Assembly: GCA_037962975.1 (NCBI GenBank)
Contig: CM075674.1
Span: forward strand, 87,312,501-87,376,500
Length of the DNA: 64,000 nt
From: Clitoria ternatea
Taxonomy: Eukaryota; Streptophyta; Magnoliopsida; Fabales; Fabaceae
Direction of reading: 5' to 3'
The notes below the pieces were generated by a model. That model was given only the letters and a program-made list of their open reading frames with translations. It had not been told where the DNA came from and searched no databases. Shown here piece by piece: positions 12,211-25,700 of the stretch. A program made the translations under genes and the position numbers. The first letter of the stretch is position 1. Every line of letters starts with the position of its first letter.

Positions 12211-13533
12211 TATAATAGTATGAAATGACGATCTATGTTTTAAAAATGCAAACCAAAGTGCAATTACAATGTATATCGTCTTCAAGCCACCATACCGCTA
12301 TCAGGTGAAATTCATCAACACGACATGGATTTCAATATAGCAACAACCAACAACATAGGCATACAACTATCATAATTATTAGGAAGCATTATCTCTAGAG
12401 GATTCATCATTACAAGCATAAATTTATATGTATAAAGCTTTTAAACATAATGAATAGAATTCAAAATTCTAAATTCCCGTTTATCCCTTAGATTGTAAAC
12501 CCCTTGTACACATAAAACATACCTAAACTTGATTCGCTTTAGGTTCTAGTCTCCGATCTACTATCTGAAAATTGCAAAAATCCTAGAATCATATACCCGA
12601 CATTTAAATTACATTCTAAAGCTTTTAAACACAAAAACCATAATTTATAAAATTTGTAACATAGTTTCAAGTCACTGAAATTTACCGGAATCGAACAAAT
12701 GGGTGATTTCTCACTCCGATCACTTTTGGATACACCAAACGTCAACCGATTATTTCCAAAAATAATTTTCAAAGCTGTACACCTGCAAACACCTAAGAAT
12801 TCAGCAACCATGCATAATGGGAAAGGTTTGAGTAGCTGAAAATTAAAGAAGCGAAGAACCTCACTTACCTTACGACCTTCTATTGGCTTTACGACTCAAA
12901 ACCCATTCCGATCAATTCCATAACAGCACCATAATAGCTGCTCGACGACAATTAATTAAGAATTCATCCATTGCACACATTGGGGAAAAACTAAGAAGCT
13001 GAAAGTTTGGGGAATTAGAGGCTCTGTACCTTCAAACCTTCAAAATAATCTTTAATGGTAGCTTTGGAGTTTCCCAACACTAATGGTTCCTTATTTCTTA
13101 GTAACACAATCCTAATACAAGGAGGAAAGAGTTTCACATAAGTGCCCCATAGAATCCGAGAAGTAGAAGGAAAGAGAAGGGGTAAGAATTGTAAACATGC
13201 ATACGCCTACCACTACCGTCGAAATTTCTAAATCATAAGAACGATGACAGCATGCAAGAATGGGGATTCTATGAAATAAAGAAGGTAATGGGAGGAAGGA
13301 ACAAAAGTTGTTGTTTTTGCTCTAAGGAGGAATGATGTGCACGAGGGAAAGAATAAGTTTTTGGAATATATAAGAGGTTGAAATGATTTTAGTAATTCAT
13401 TTAAGAAATGAATTTAAAATTTATTAATTAGTCCCATATTTTGAATAGTAACAATCATCAATTTTTGCAACCACCAAGTTATATTAATAATTGGTAGGCA
13501 TTAATTTCTAATATCAAAATTTAGGATGTTACA

Positions 13534-15685
13534 ACATGTCTATACTAAAATAAAATAATAAGGATAATGTTAATGTTTATTTAACAAATTAAATATTTAT
13601 AATAATTTAAAGATAAAATTAATACAATTCTTTTAGACTTAAAATTGTAGTTAAAGATTTCATGTCATCAAATTAAATCTATTATTATTATATTTGAAAG
13701 AAATAAATTAAAGCTTTAATTAATTTTAATAATGATTAACAACTCATTAATTCATTATTAATTTATTATGAAATGTTCAAATTATTTTATTTATATATTT
13801 TGAATTTAAGTAATAATTGTTTTATTCATTTTAATTTTGAGCATAACAATTCATGAGTTATAAAATATTCAATTTTATTTATTTAGATATTGCAAACAAT
13901 TTCAAATAAAATCACATCATATATCATATAATAATTTTAATTAATAAAATAATTTGACCTAACAAATTAGATTCATTTAATGTTGTACACATATGTTAAT
14001 GAAACAAATGGTTGTAAATATGCAATGATATTTATAATAAATATTCTTATTTAAATTAAATTAACCATTTCAATAATTTAAAAAATAGAAATATATATAA
14101 AATAATCTATTAATGACTTATGACTTAATTTATACATACTATAATAAAATAGTTTATTAATTTAGACATAATTTACATGTAAAATGTATTAGAGCTAATC
14201 TCAATTATATAGATAAAATTAATTTTTTTCCTAGATGAAGTTAATCCATAAACTTGAAAGGTGAATAACAATTCATCGAATATAAATTATTCAATTTTAT
14301 TTATTTTTTTATTGGGAAGCTTTATCAAATCATTTAAAATCAAATCATATCAATATAATGTTCTAATATAATAAAATAGCTTTAACAAACTAAAATAAAT
14401 ATATATCATGATTATCATAAAATTAATATATTTTTTAAAAATAAATTGGTGATATGCTATATATAAATATATTCACGCAATTTATTACATTCTATTTTTA
14501 TATTTTCATTGTATATTAAATTATTACATTTGAAAAATTCATCCGATGTAATTATATTCTTAAATATTATATTTGAATCACAATAGCACTTTTATATAAT
14601 TTTTTAAAACATTAAAAGCATATTCCTAGTATAATGGTATAAAAGAACTATTCTTCATTCTTGAATTTGGTGACCATGGACCTAAAAAAACAAGAGAATA
14701 AAAATTAAGTGAAAATAAGTTGATGAAGTTTAAAGAAAAATAATAAAAATTAAAGAGACTAAAATGTTGAGATATTTAAAAGAATTATTTTAGGTTTTAA
14801 AATTTGATCTGACTTAATTTACTTTAAACTCATGTAACAATTTTTCATTAACCAATTTGATTACCTTTAAGTATTTTTATGTTAATCATTCTTGTATTAT
14901 TACTAAGTTAATCATTTCTACAGACAAATCTTCATGAGCAAAAAAAAGTTGTAGTATCTTTAGAATAATGTTTTAAACACAAACCCTTAAGAATAATATC
15001 AATCACATGCTTCAACCTAGAAGATTTTTCCAACACCATTTTAATGTGTTGATTCAAAATAGTACATAGTTTCATTTAAACAAGGTCAACTTCTTTATGG
15101 ACGAAACAAATCTCTGCTAATAAAATTAACTTCACCCTAACCCTAATGTAGATGTTTCCATCTTGAATGTAATTATCTCTCATGCGGAGGACCCATGTAA
15201 TTATGCCAAAAGCGACTATTTATTGCGTGAGTTCTAGCCTTCTTTTCCTTTCTCTCCATATTTCACCTTCCTTCCAAACCTGTGGAAAAACAAATTTCTG
15301 TTTGTTCTTCCTTTATAATTTATTTGGTGTATTCACTTACCAATAAGAAGCAGTGTCAATGACCAAATTGACCACACTTTTAGAAAAAGGGGAAAAAAAT
15401 CAAGTGAAAGTAATACTGATATCTAGAAAGAATGTAAATAATAATGTTGACAATTATATCACTGTGATCTTTAAAGTAATAAATAGGCACATTCAACGTG
15501 GGAAACAACTAGTGAAAAGGTGTGAATCAGAATGCAAGACATTGGACAGTACTCAAAATTATGAAAATACACAAACTCAATATATTTACACATACCAATA
15601 GGTATGGTAATTCTAAAGCCAGCTATTTTCTATAATATCCCTGATTAATTTCACACCTTTTCTGATTACCATTGTGTATGTTAAG
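13534..15685. other. Very AT-rich intergenic DNA downstream of the PDI gene
   Basis: No gene, RNA gene or element boundary is recognisable. The last few hundred bases before 15686 would contain the 3' untranslated region of the minus-strand PDI-like gene. Confidence 0.45.
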
Positions 15686-18600
15686 TTAGTCGTCCTTGTC
15701 TCCTGGTCTATACTCCTTGCTTTCAGCTTCTGAAACAGAGCTACTTGCATGATCAACCTGGTCTTGATTTGGTACTCTATGGTATTCATCACCTCCTTTA
15801 CTCAAGGTCTGAATAAGCATCAGTACTGCAACCACAAAGACAACGACGTACAGCACTCTAATGTCAAAAGATCGATGAAAGAACTGCATCAGCGAAGGCC
15901 CACTAAATGTTTTCTTTATGGTTCTTCCTTCCCTGTACCCTTCCAGAAATTTTGTGATTTGAGTTGCCTGATCCTCTTCCTCAATGCTTTCTGACCCATT
16001 AACCTGAAAATTATTTTAAGAAATGGTATTGGCTTCCCATATTGTGGAAATTTTACACCAGAAATTTTATGACTTTGTATTAACAATTCATGTTGTCGTG
16101 TTGACAGAACGTTGATAGCAAAATCAACAGCATGGAAGCCAACTAATTAAGTGCATTAATTAGCAGGTAAAAGGATGTATATAGAAGTTGCAAATGAAAC
16201 GATGACATTTATAATGTACCATGGACAAATGCACTTTAATCTTTCACAACCAATAATCACATGCATAGTTGGTGAGGGAGATATACATAATAGGGAATAA
16301 TTTCATGTCACATCTGCATCAATTGGAAGTAACTAGGAGATAACAGTGCAAACTTTGAGATTCAATAAAAGCTCAGCATGACAATAAAATTGAAAACCTT
16401 GAAATGAAGAAAGATAAGATGAGATGTGGATCAGAAGTTCAGTTTGTTTGAACAAAGGTATTAACAATCACTTGCCACAAATACGTTATGACCATTATGT
16501 ACAAGGTTGATACACTTCTCCTAGACTCCTATGGTCCTACCCCTAGAAATGTCTACACTGGGGAAATCTTAAAAACAAACCCGAAGTTTGGGTGGTCAAT
16601 TTAAGGAATGAAGGAACAGATGCCAAAAGTTCTTTTTGGGGGGGTGGGGAGGGAACCAGCTACCTTGAGAACGAAGAAAGAACCTACATAGGCTAGTTTA
16701 TGATGAAAGCCAGCACACCCTACACATAAATAATCATTTGTTGTCTATATTCTATCCACTTTAAAATGCCAGCATACCCTACATATAAATAATCAAAGTA
16801 CCTTTTAGTATTTACATAGCCAGAATATGATGCTTTTGTTTTGCTTCATGACTCGTCTTAAAAATACAATAGTATATACATATAGATCCAAATTGATCAG
16901 AGCATCAAAATATGGAAAGGGAAAAGCTTGAAACTAAAACAACTAAAATAACTTTTTTCAAGTAAAGACCAAAGACTTACTGAAAGGTAATCATCACTTT
17001 TATCCCAAACAACCATTTTTGGTAGTTTAGTTGCAATATCAAAATTTTCAGCAAACTCTTCCAGCTGTTTAACTCCAACATAACCAAATATTAAGTCACG
17101 ATTTGCAGATGCAGCAGCCTTCAATAACTTAACCAGTTCTCTTGATCTGTCTTCACCTTCATCCTCAACAATTGTCAAAACTATTTTCCGACCATCCGCT
17201 TTTATCAACTTAAGTGTGTCATGGGATACAGGAACTACCAAAGGAAGAAGGTTTTGTTTCACAAAATCTTCCAAAAATTCATCTGCTTTAAGAAAACAAA
17301 AACATAGCTCATCAAGGGATTCCTGTAACAATGTATGAAATTTAACTCATTTAACAAGGAAAATGAACACAAGCAAATACATTCCAATACAGCAGAAGGT
17401 GGAAGAAAAAATAAAATATATTTACATATGATTTAGGAAGTGCTAATGAGCTCATCGCATCATACTAACTTCTAGTGAAGCAAGAAAGGCATTCTAGATT
17501 AATACTGATATTCAGGTTCAAATTATATTTAGAAAGGACGGGAACCATCACTGTAGTATTTGAGTTCACAGACTTTAGTTCCAATCATGAAACAAGAAAA
17601 TCCTTTCAGGTGAACCTACTATATATTAAGCTTAGATTTAAGCTTCAATCAAGTTCCATAGGTAATTTTATCATACCATAGGTAATTTTATCATACCTTA
17701 TATGACTTATAAAATAGTTCAGTCTAGTCCAAAGAAACTAAGAGCTGAAATACATAAGGAAGGAAGCCATTGGCGTCACCCTATCCCACAAAAGTTGCAA
17801 AGAAGATGACCATGGTTTACAAGTTCAACTACCATTCTGGTCAAGTAACACAGACCAAACATTTAAAACAGAGCTTAGCCCTACAATTTTTTTCCTATAA
17901 AAACCTAGATCAAGAGAACTAAGTGCTAACAAAAGATTACACCAAAGCATCCAAACTATCTTAAATGCAATAAAAGATGACTTCATCACTGCTAGTTTCT
18001 GCATCCTAAAAAACCTAACCTGACCATCAAGAAAGAACCAAGTGAGACAGAGGGATAAAGGGATCTTGGGTGAAGGGGTGCATTAGATTTGACACTAACA
18101 TAAAGTGAGCATTTGACACAACATAAAATGACATTTGCATTTTCCATGCTTCAAGCCCAAAGGGATCTTGGGTGAAGGGGTGCATTAGATATAAAAGATT
18201 CATTCTTGGTTTCTACCTAATAGCTCAAGCCTTTAGGAGAATTGGCCTTTGACATATACAAACAGGTCTCAGTCCATCAAGCATGTTTAACAAAATGAGG
18301 TTTATAGAACAGAGCGTGTAGCTTAGCCCCACCCCTCCGACAACCTAAATGAACTTAGCGCATGCCAGCACATATATATGGATATGTCAACTTCAACTAA
18401 AAGGTGTGAAGAATGTACATAGGAGAAGCAGAGTTCAAGCAAGTGAGATGATCTAATTAGCATGTAAACTAGCTATAAGTGTCCTTGATTACTATCAGGT
18501 ATCGATACAAACTAACCTTCAAATGGGCCATAGAATGTGTTGCGCTCATTGTATAGTGGATTGAGGGAAACCAATGCAGGAATCTTGTCAAAATCATACA

Positions 18601-19696
18601 ATACCATGAGATCCTCTGAAAAACCCTTAGCCACAGAAAACCATGCATTTTTCTTGTACTTTTTGCCTAACTTTTCTATTACTGAACTGTCCAACCCAAA
18701 ACCTATAAATACCGGGAAAAAAGTGCTAGCTTCTTCAACAAACTTATTCACGGTAGAATCTGATTCAAGAACGGAAACATCAGAAGCAGCAAATTTCTTC
18801 AGATAACGAACAAGTAAATCTGCTTTCCTTGGTCCCCGGTATTCTGTGGGAATGCCGTGATTAAAGAGCAAAATAGTTGGATACGCACTACACAACACAA
18901 TAGAAGTATTGCATAAGTTCAATTCAGTAATAAAAGTATCTGTATCTTTAAGAAAACAACAGTTTTACTAAACATAAGAAACAAAAACGATTGGAACAGG
19001 CAACAAACAAAGACACAGAAACATACTCGACTTCAAATTTTTTCGCAAGGCGGGTATGCTTATCTGCATCTACTTTTGCTATGACTATAGGCTCCTTCAA
19101 CGCTGCAAGTACAGGCGCAGCTGCATCTAACTGCTAGGCAGAAAATCACAGCTTTTATCCTCACACAAAATGCAACAAAGATGACACAACAAGTAAAATC
19201 AAACACCTATCTCAGTTTCCTTTGGTAAAGTTCAACTTTAATAGGAATAAACAGCAATACTACAATTAAAACCAATGCACATCAAACACTTCAAACCACT
19301 AAAGAAAAAGATAAACAGCATGCATACTTCAACACCTAAAGTGCATCAATCATTTGAGATACATTGTCCACCATTATCAAGACATAAAGATGACCCATAT
19401 TGAGGAATTCAGCAAAAGCGAATAAAAATAACAGTTTTGGAATAAAAATGAAAACTTGAAGAGACCGATGCGAGAAAGGAAAGAAGGGTGGGTACCTCGG
19501 GAGAGAGACGCTTGCAGTGGCCACACCAAGGGGCATAAAAGTCAACCAAGATGTGATCGAAAGAGGATATGGCGGAATCGAAGTTGGATTCGTCCAAATT
19601 CAAAACCTTCCCATCGACAGAGAATGTCTCAGCAGCATCAGAACGACAAAACAAGATCAACGACAACACAACACCATAAACCACCGAAAGCCTCAT
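15686..19696 (-). CDS. PDIL5-2: Protein disulfide isomerase-like, PDIL5-2 type (5 exons, 431 aa)
   Basis: This gene probably encodes an ER membrane thioredoxin-fold oxidoreductase that forms or reshuffles disulfides in secretory proteins. Exons on the minus strand are 19696-19496, 19130-19027, 18887-18517, 17282-16981 and 16003-15686. All junctions are GT-AG and the phases agree (1296 nt). Residues 1 to about 21 form a signal peptide. The single thioredoxin domain carries WCGHC at 57-61, and exons 2-3 continue it (DADKHTRLAKKFEV, then AYPTILLFNHG). Redox-inactive thioredoxin-like regions follow. A hydrophobic segment at 376-391 predicts a membrane anchor, and the tail ends GDKDD, an acidic end without classical KDEL. 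Length is close to the Arabidopsis homologue (about 440 aa). The start is the first ATG before a good signal peptide. The symbol is by homology from memory. The gene lies between transposon-rich blocks. Confidence 0.92.
16981..17282 (-). other. PDIL5-2: PDIL5-2 exon 4
   Basis: The acceptor follows TTAAAGCAG, and the exon opens by completing an Asp codon (D-EFLEDFVKQNLLP). It ends after TCA (Ser) at a GTAAGT donor. It encodes the region with HDTLKLIK and IVLTIVEDE and rejoins exon 5 in phase 0. An open frame continues 49 bases upstream of the acceptor and past the donor, but these parts do not fit the family. Confidence 0.9.
18057..18191. repeat. 32-bp direct repeat in PDIL5-2 intron 3
   Basis: A 32-base stretch beginning AAAGGGATCTTGGGTGAAGG occurs at 18057 and again at 18159, identical in both copies and 102 bp apart. 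It lies well inside the intron, away from splice sites. Confidence 0.85.
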
Positions 19697-20100
19697 CCTC
19701 CTCCTTATTCCCCTACAATCCTAGGATTTCTTGTCTCGCTTTTTTTTTGTGTTACCTTCGAACCCCTTCCTTACTAGGTTAATCTCTGTTTCTTAATTTC
19801 TGTGCCACCACGGATCAGATCAGATGCTGGGGTTAAATTCGATTTCACTTCACTAGTTTATTTTAAATAATAAAATAGTGATTAAGAGTAAAAGTTGACC
19901 TTGTCCTACCTTCTTCAGTGACTGAATATCAACTAAAAATAATGAGTTATAAAATTAAGAAAAAAGAAAAACGGGAAACATAGAAATGAGCAAAGGATCA
20001 GCTATCTCCCAAGTGCCAACCTTACCGAAGGGTGCCTGTGAGTTGAAAGATCTTAGATGAGATGAGTATAAGGATGATTATCAAAATCAAATTGAATTGA
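19697..20100. other. 5' flank of PDIL5-2, promoter region
   Basis: Immediately upstream of the minus-strand start codon lies a C/T-rich leader (on the coding strand A/G-rich) and then AT-rich DNA. I see no unambiguous TATA box. The promoter is expected here by position only. Confidence 0.35.
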
Positions 20101-21446
20101 TATATCTAATTAGTTAAATTGTGAATTAATTAAGTGATTATTTTAAGTCAATTATTTATTATTATTCATTTAATTATGATTTATTTATTGATTTGATTAC
20201 GGTTTGTTTAAATCAGTTCAATAACCGATACGATTTTAAAAACGTTGATTATAAAAAGGTATAAACATTTAATTTCTTTGATAACTATAATATGAGGACT
20301 AGGTTGCAATGAATTATTTAAATGGTGGTGAGAGATGTTGATTTCATTGAAATATTGGTGACTTATAAATGCTATTTATGCATGTTGTGTGGGTGGACAA
20401 CCGATCGGTATACCCCTTGTTTTTCTCTAGTGGTAGAGCATGGCCTAGTTGAGCTACCCAGTGGTTAGGTAAGACCTAGTGGTGAGGCGGAGAGCCAAAC
20501 AAACTTGGTGGACCAGGTGGGGTTCACAGGGTGTCAGGTAGGACCCATCGGACGACGGATTGTTTTAGTATCCGGATACTAAAGAGTCGTATATTATGAT
20601 TGATTGAGAGTCAGTAGTGACATTATTTGAATTGATGATAAGATTAATGTTAATTGAATTGATTATGAGAGTTAATGAATTAATCGTATTATTGCAATTG
20701 TAGTGATTGATTATGATACTAATGAGATAGATGAATTGAGTATGATATTGAAAGGAATTTGAGATGAATAGATTGAATATGATTGAATGTGTTGTAGACT
20801 ATGCTATGCTTTTCCCAAGATCTATATATATAAATATATATGTTGTTAAATATTTACATTGATTTATATTGCTAGTCACTCACCCTTACAATTGTTTTTA
20901 ATGACTAAAGACAAGGATGTTGCAAAGGCTACAGATAAGGATGGCAAAACGAACTAGGTCAGGGCAGACAAAATTTTCAACTCGTCGTCCCACCACGGCC
21001 CGACCCACCTGGCTTGTCAGTTTGACGGGCCGAAACCTTGGCTGGACGGGTCGGCCCGACGAGCCTTGCCAGAGAAAAAACTATAAATATTAATAATAAA
21101 ATACTTTATGCTTTATTTTATTAAAATATATACTTTTATTTTTTAAAATTAAAAAAAGTGACATCTCTTACTACTTGTACATTTCTTTTAGTAATATCTT
21201 TTTTGATTTTTTTAAAAAACTTTAGATTTTTTTAAAAAAAATTAGATTTTTTATCTTAATTTGACACATTTTTAAAAAAAATTGGCGGGCTAACCCGCCA
21301 ACTTGCCATATTTTCCAAAAAGGCACATAATTTTGGCTTTGGCAGGCTGGTCTGTCTGCCTGTCATTAGACGAGACAGTCCCTAATTTGTGGTCTTTTTT
21401 TAGGCGGGGCGGGCCAGCCCATCCCGTTTTTTGGCAGGGTTTTGTC

Positions 21447-21858
21447 TGTTGGATATAAGCAAATAAATTAAGTTAAATTATGTGACTCATGTGAATTATG
21501 GTTATAGGCTGATTTAATAAATTAAAGGGACCTATTAGTTAGTATGGGAAGTTAATTAACTTATGGTAACCAACTTGATGGAAGTTGGTTAATAAGGGAA
21601 ATAAAAGGGTTCTGTCTCTGCCATAAAAAGGTTACTCACAATTAACCATAAAAAAAAAAGAGTGTAGTAAGAAAAGAAGGGCCAAGAGGCAGATTGAGAA
21701 AGGAGACAACAAAACTCATTCTTATTGGGTCTCTCATGGATAAAGGTAAGTTTCTCTTACTACTCAAAAATAAACATGTGAGAATCATAAATTTTAAGAT
21801 CCTTATGATGTGTAGTAGTAATTAATGGAATCACAAATGCCTAAAACTACAACTTACA
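21447..21858 (+). repeat. 5' LTR of the intact Copia element
   Basis: 412 bp, starting TGTTGGATATAAGC and ending AACTTACA. It differs from the 3' LTR at five positions plus the length of one A run. Confidence 0.97.
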
Positions 21859-21860
21859 TG

Positions 21861-21873
21861 TGGTATCAGAGCC
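21861..21873 (+). promoter_or_regulatory. Primer-binding site, initiator tRNA-Met type
   Basis: TGGTATCAGAGCC, complementary to the 3' end of plant initiator tRNA-Met, starts reverse transcription. It lies 2 bases inside the 5' LTR. Confidence 0.95.
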
Positions 21874-22756
21874 TAGTTACTGAATTTATGTTTCTCCATG
21901 AATGATTTTTCCCAATTCGTATGAACCCTAATATTAATATTAGGAATTTGTGAATGGTGGAATTTTGTATTGTGATAAAGGATGTTACTTTTTCGTTCCG
22001 CTGCATATTATGAACTGATTGCAAATTGAAATTTCATGATTACAAATTCTTTCTCTATCATGTCAATTTCAATTTGTAATTATAAATGGCAAGTATCAAC
22101 CATAATTCAAATTGGAAATTAATATGAAAGATCATGTACATGCATTGTAAAGGATCCATTCACGTCATCCATTATAGCCACTTAAGATGAAAGTACTATC
22201 CTAATTATTCGAGAATCAAATGAAATTTCCAACTTGATAATCCTAATGATTGAATTTGAATGGTGATATTGATTAAAATTCAAATTTAAAGTCTGCATGT
22301 ATAGTTAGTCTTGTGAAACAACTAGATTTTATAGTTGAAAATAATATTTAATTGTTATGATTTGTATTGGGATTAAATGTAGGATAGATTTGTAATCACC
22401 AAAGTGATCAAATCGTAATGTTTTATTTAATTCCAAATAAATGATAATTTTATTTCAATTACCCATAGAATGGATGCTAAATTATAAATTATTGGTTAAT
22501 GGGTTAATTGAAGTTCATTATTATAAGGCATTTATGGATCACCCAAAGGTTGATTAGTTGTTCTTATAATTAATGGATATAATTGTTGGTAGTGAATATG
22601 CATTATTAGTTTTATTTATATATCCAAAGATAATAATTATTTCTAATTAGTGCATATGTCTTACCAAATAATGTTAATGTTATTAGCATCATTATTTTTT
22701 TTATGTGTATTAATGTATCACCCAAAGGAGAACATTGGTATACGTAAAATGCTTGT
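21874..22756 (+). other. Untranslated leader of the Copia element
   Basis: About 880 bases of AT-rich sequence lie between the primer-binding site and the polyprotein. The packaging and dimerisation signals of such RNAs usually lie here. Two near-repeats contain ATCACCCAAAGG (about 22538 and 22717). No coding frame is evident. Confidence 0.6.
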
Positions 22757-25700
22757 TTGTTGTTTGAATCTGTGTTGTATGTTAAATTTATGACTCAAAG
22801 CATTAATGTTAAGCATGTGTTAATTGCAGTATCTGTTCCTGTATCTTTACATTCGCATGCTATGTCTATTCCAATCTTTAATGGATTAAATTTCTCTGAT
22901 TGGAGCGAACAAGTCCAATTTCACTTAGGTGTGTTGGATCTTGATTTAGCTTTTCAAGTTGAGAAACCTGCTGCTATTACTACTGCTAGTAGCAATGAAG
23001 AGAAAATCCATTATAAAGCTTCGGAAAAGTCAAACAGACTTAGCCTAATGTTTATGCGAATGAGCATAGCAAATAACATTAAGTCTGCTCTTCCCAAAAC
23101 TGAAAGTGCAAAAGAATTTATGAAATTTGTGGAAGAGCGCTCCCAAACTGCTGATAAGTCTCTTGCTGGGACATTAATGAGTACTTTAACCACCATGAAG
23201 TTTGATGGTTCTCGTGCTATGCATGAACATGTTATTGAGATGACTAACATTGCAGCAAGACTTAAGTCTCTAGGAATGGAAGTGGATGAGAATTTCCTTG
23301 TGCAGTTCATTTTGAACTCATTACCGTCTGAGTATGGTCCTTTCCAAATGAACTATAATACCATGAAAGACAAATGGAATGTGCATGAATTGCACAGTAT
23401 GTTAGTTCAAGAGGAAACCAGACTTAAGAATCAAGGGAATCACTCCGTTCATTATCTGAATAATCAAGGAGGTGGAAAGAAAGCTTTTAAGAAACATGGA
23501 AAGGGAAAAGGACCATTAAAGATTGGCGAGTCCTCTACTAAAATCCAGAAGAAAGTTGACAAATGTCATTTCTGTGGGAACTCTGGACATTTCCAGAAGA
23601 ACTGCCCAAAACGTAAAGCTTGGTTTGAAAAGAAAGGTGAGCATAGTGCTTATGTATGTTTCGAATCAAATTTAACTGAAGTTCCCCATAATACTTGGTG
23701 GATTGACTCTGGATGTACAACTCATGTTTCTAATATGATGCAGGGATTCCTTTCAACCCGAACCATAAACCCAACTGAGAAGTTTGTCTTTGTGGGGAAT
23801 AGAGTGAAGGTTCCAGTGGAAGCTGTTGGGACTTATCGTTTAATCCTTGACACTGGATTTCATTTAGACTTGTTTGATACTTTTTATGTACCTAGTATTT
23901 CTAGGAATTTAGTTTCTTTGTCTAAACTTGATGTTGCTGGATACTCTTTTAGGTTCGGTAATAGTTGTTTCAGTTTATATAAGCGTACTTGTATGATTGG
24001 ATCTGGTACACTTGTTGATGGTTTATATAAATTGAATCTTGATAATTTATATGCTGAAACTCTTATGACCTTGCATCATAATGTTGGCACTAAACGTAGT
24101 TTAGTGAATGAATGTTCTGCTTACTTGTGGCATAAACGTTTGGGACATATTTCCAAAGAAAGGATGCAAAGATTAGTAAAGAATGAAATCCTTCCAGATT
24201 TAGATTTTACTGATCTAAATGTATGTGTGGATTGTATTAAAGGAAAACAAACAAAACACACAAAGAAAGGAGCCACAAGAAGCACCCAGCTTCTTGAAAT
24301 TATACACACTGATATATGTGGACCTTTTGATGTAAATTCTTTTAATAAAGAAAGGTACTTCATCACTTTTATTAATGATTTTTCACGTTATGGGTATGTC
24401 TATTTATTGCATGAGAAATCTCAAGCAGTTAATGCCTTGGAAATTTTTATAAATGAAGTGGAAAGGCAATTAGACAGAAAAGTGAAAATTGTCAGGTCAG
24501 ATAGAGGTGGTGAGTATTATGGAAGATATGATGAAAGTGGACAATATCCTGGTCCATTTGCTAAGTTCCTTGAGAAACGTGGTATTTGTGCTCAATACAC
24601 AATGCCAGGTACACCACAACAAAATGGTGTGTCAGAAAGGCGTAATCGAACCTTAATGGATATGGTTAGGAGCATGTTAAGTAATTCATCTTTACCTGTA
24701 TCATTGTGGATGTATGCCTTAAAAACTGCCATGTATTTGTTAAACAGGGTTCCTAGTAAGGCAGTTCAAAAGACACCTTTTGAACTGTGGACAGGTAGGA
24801 AACCCAGTTTGAGACACTTGCATGTTTGGGGTTGTCAGGCAGAAGTTAGAATATACAATCCGCAAGAAAAGAAACTGGATGCAAGAACAATCAGTGGATA
24901 TTTCATTGGTTATCCAGTAAAATCAAAGGGGTATATGTTTTATTGTCCTACCCATAGCACAAGAATTGTTGAAACTGGACATGCCAGATTCATTGAGAAT
25001 GGTGAAACTAGTGGGAGTGAAACTTCACGAAATGTGGAGATTAAGGAAGTTAGAGTACAAGTTCCTTTAACTAGTATCTCTACTTCAGGAATTGTTGTTC
25101 CTTATGTTGAATTACACAACAATCAAGGAGAACAACAAATTAATGATCCCGAGGTTAACAATGAACCTATAATAGAACAACCACAAGAAGTAGTGTTAAG
25201 AAGATCCCAAAGAGAAAGGAAATCTGTTATTTCGAATGATTATGTGGTTTATCTACAAGAGTTAGAAAATGACTTAGGCATTGATAATGATCCAGTCTCA
25301 TTTTCAGAAGCCATTAATGGTGATAATTCTGATAAGTGGTTAGATGCCATGAAAGATGAGATTAAATCAATGGCACAAAATGATGTATGGAACCTTGTGG
25401 AATTGCCAGAAGGATGCAAGAGAGTTGGGTGTAAATGGGTCTTTAAGACTAAACGTGACTCTCATGGCAATATTGAACGTTACAAGGCTCGACTTGTTGC
25501 GAAAGGTTTTACTCAAAAGGATGACATTGATTATAAGGAAACATTTTCTCCAGTTTCTAAGAAAGATTCTTTTAGAATTATCATGGCTCTAATAGCTCAT
25601 TATGATCTTGAGTTGCATCAAATGGATGTTAAAACTGTCTTTCTGAATGGAACATTAGAAGAGGATGTTTACATGGACCAACCAGTTGGGTTCATTGAAG

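Larger units (their letters stand above)
9282..13533 (-). mobile_element. LTR-like chromovirus sequence, minus orientation
   Basis: The right edge (AAAATTTAGGATGTTACA, ending 13533) is the reverse complement of the TGTAACATCCTAAA start seen in the solo LTR at 3426 and the LTR start at 44880. Reading leftwards from it gives typical LTR content: a C/T-rich leader at 13400-13100, then degenerate repeats at about 12000. A separate solo LTR is inserted at 10316-11599. I could not find the left end, so this may be a truncated LTR; the left limit is a guess. Confidence 0.45.

Noticed and set aside
11975..12811. Minus-strand open frames of 78 and 90 codons
   Set aside because: They lie in LTR-like DNA, overlap the GTGAACCATA repeats and have no recognisable domain.
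15353..15601. 82-codon plus-strand frame downstream of PDIL5-2
   Set aside because: Low-complexity Lys/Asn/Thr content typical of AT-rich DNA, no domain, no splice or promoter support.
19456..19782. Plus-strand frames of 108 and 86 codons opposite PDIL5-2 exon 1
   Set aside because: They are the antisense of a well-supported coding exon; no independent evidence.
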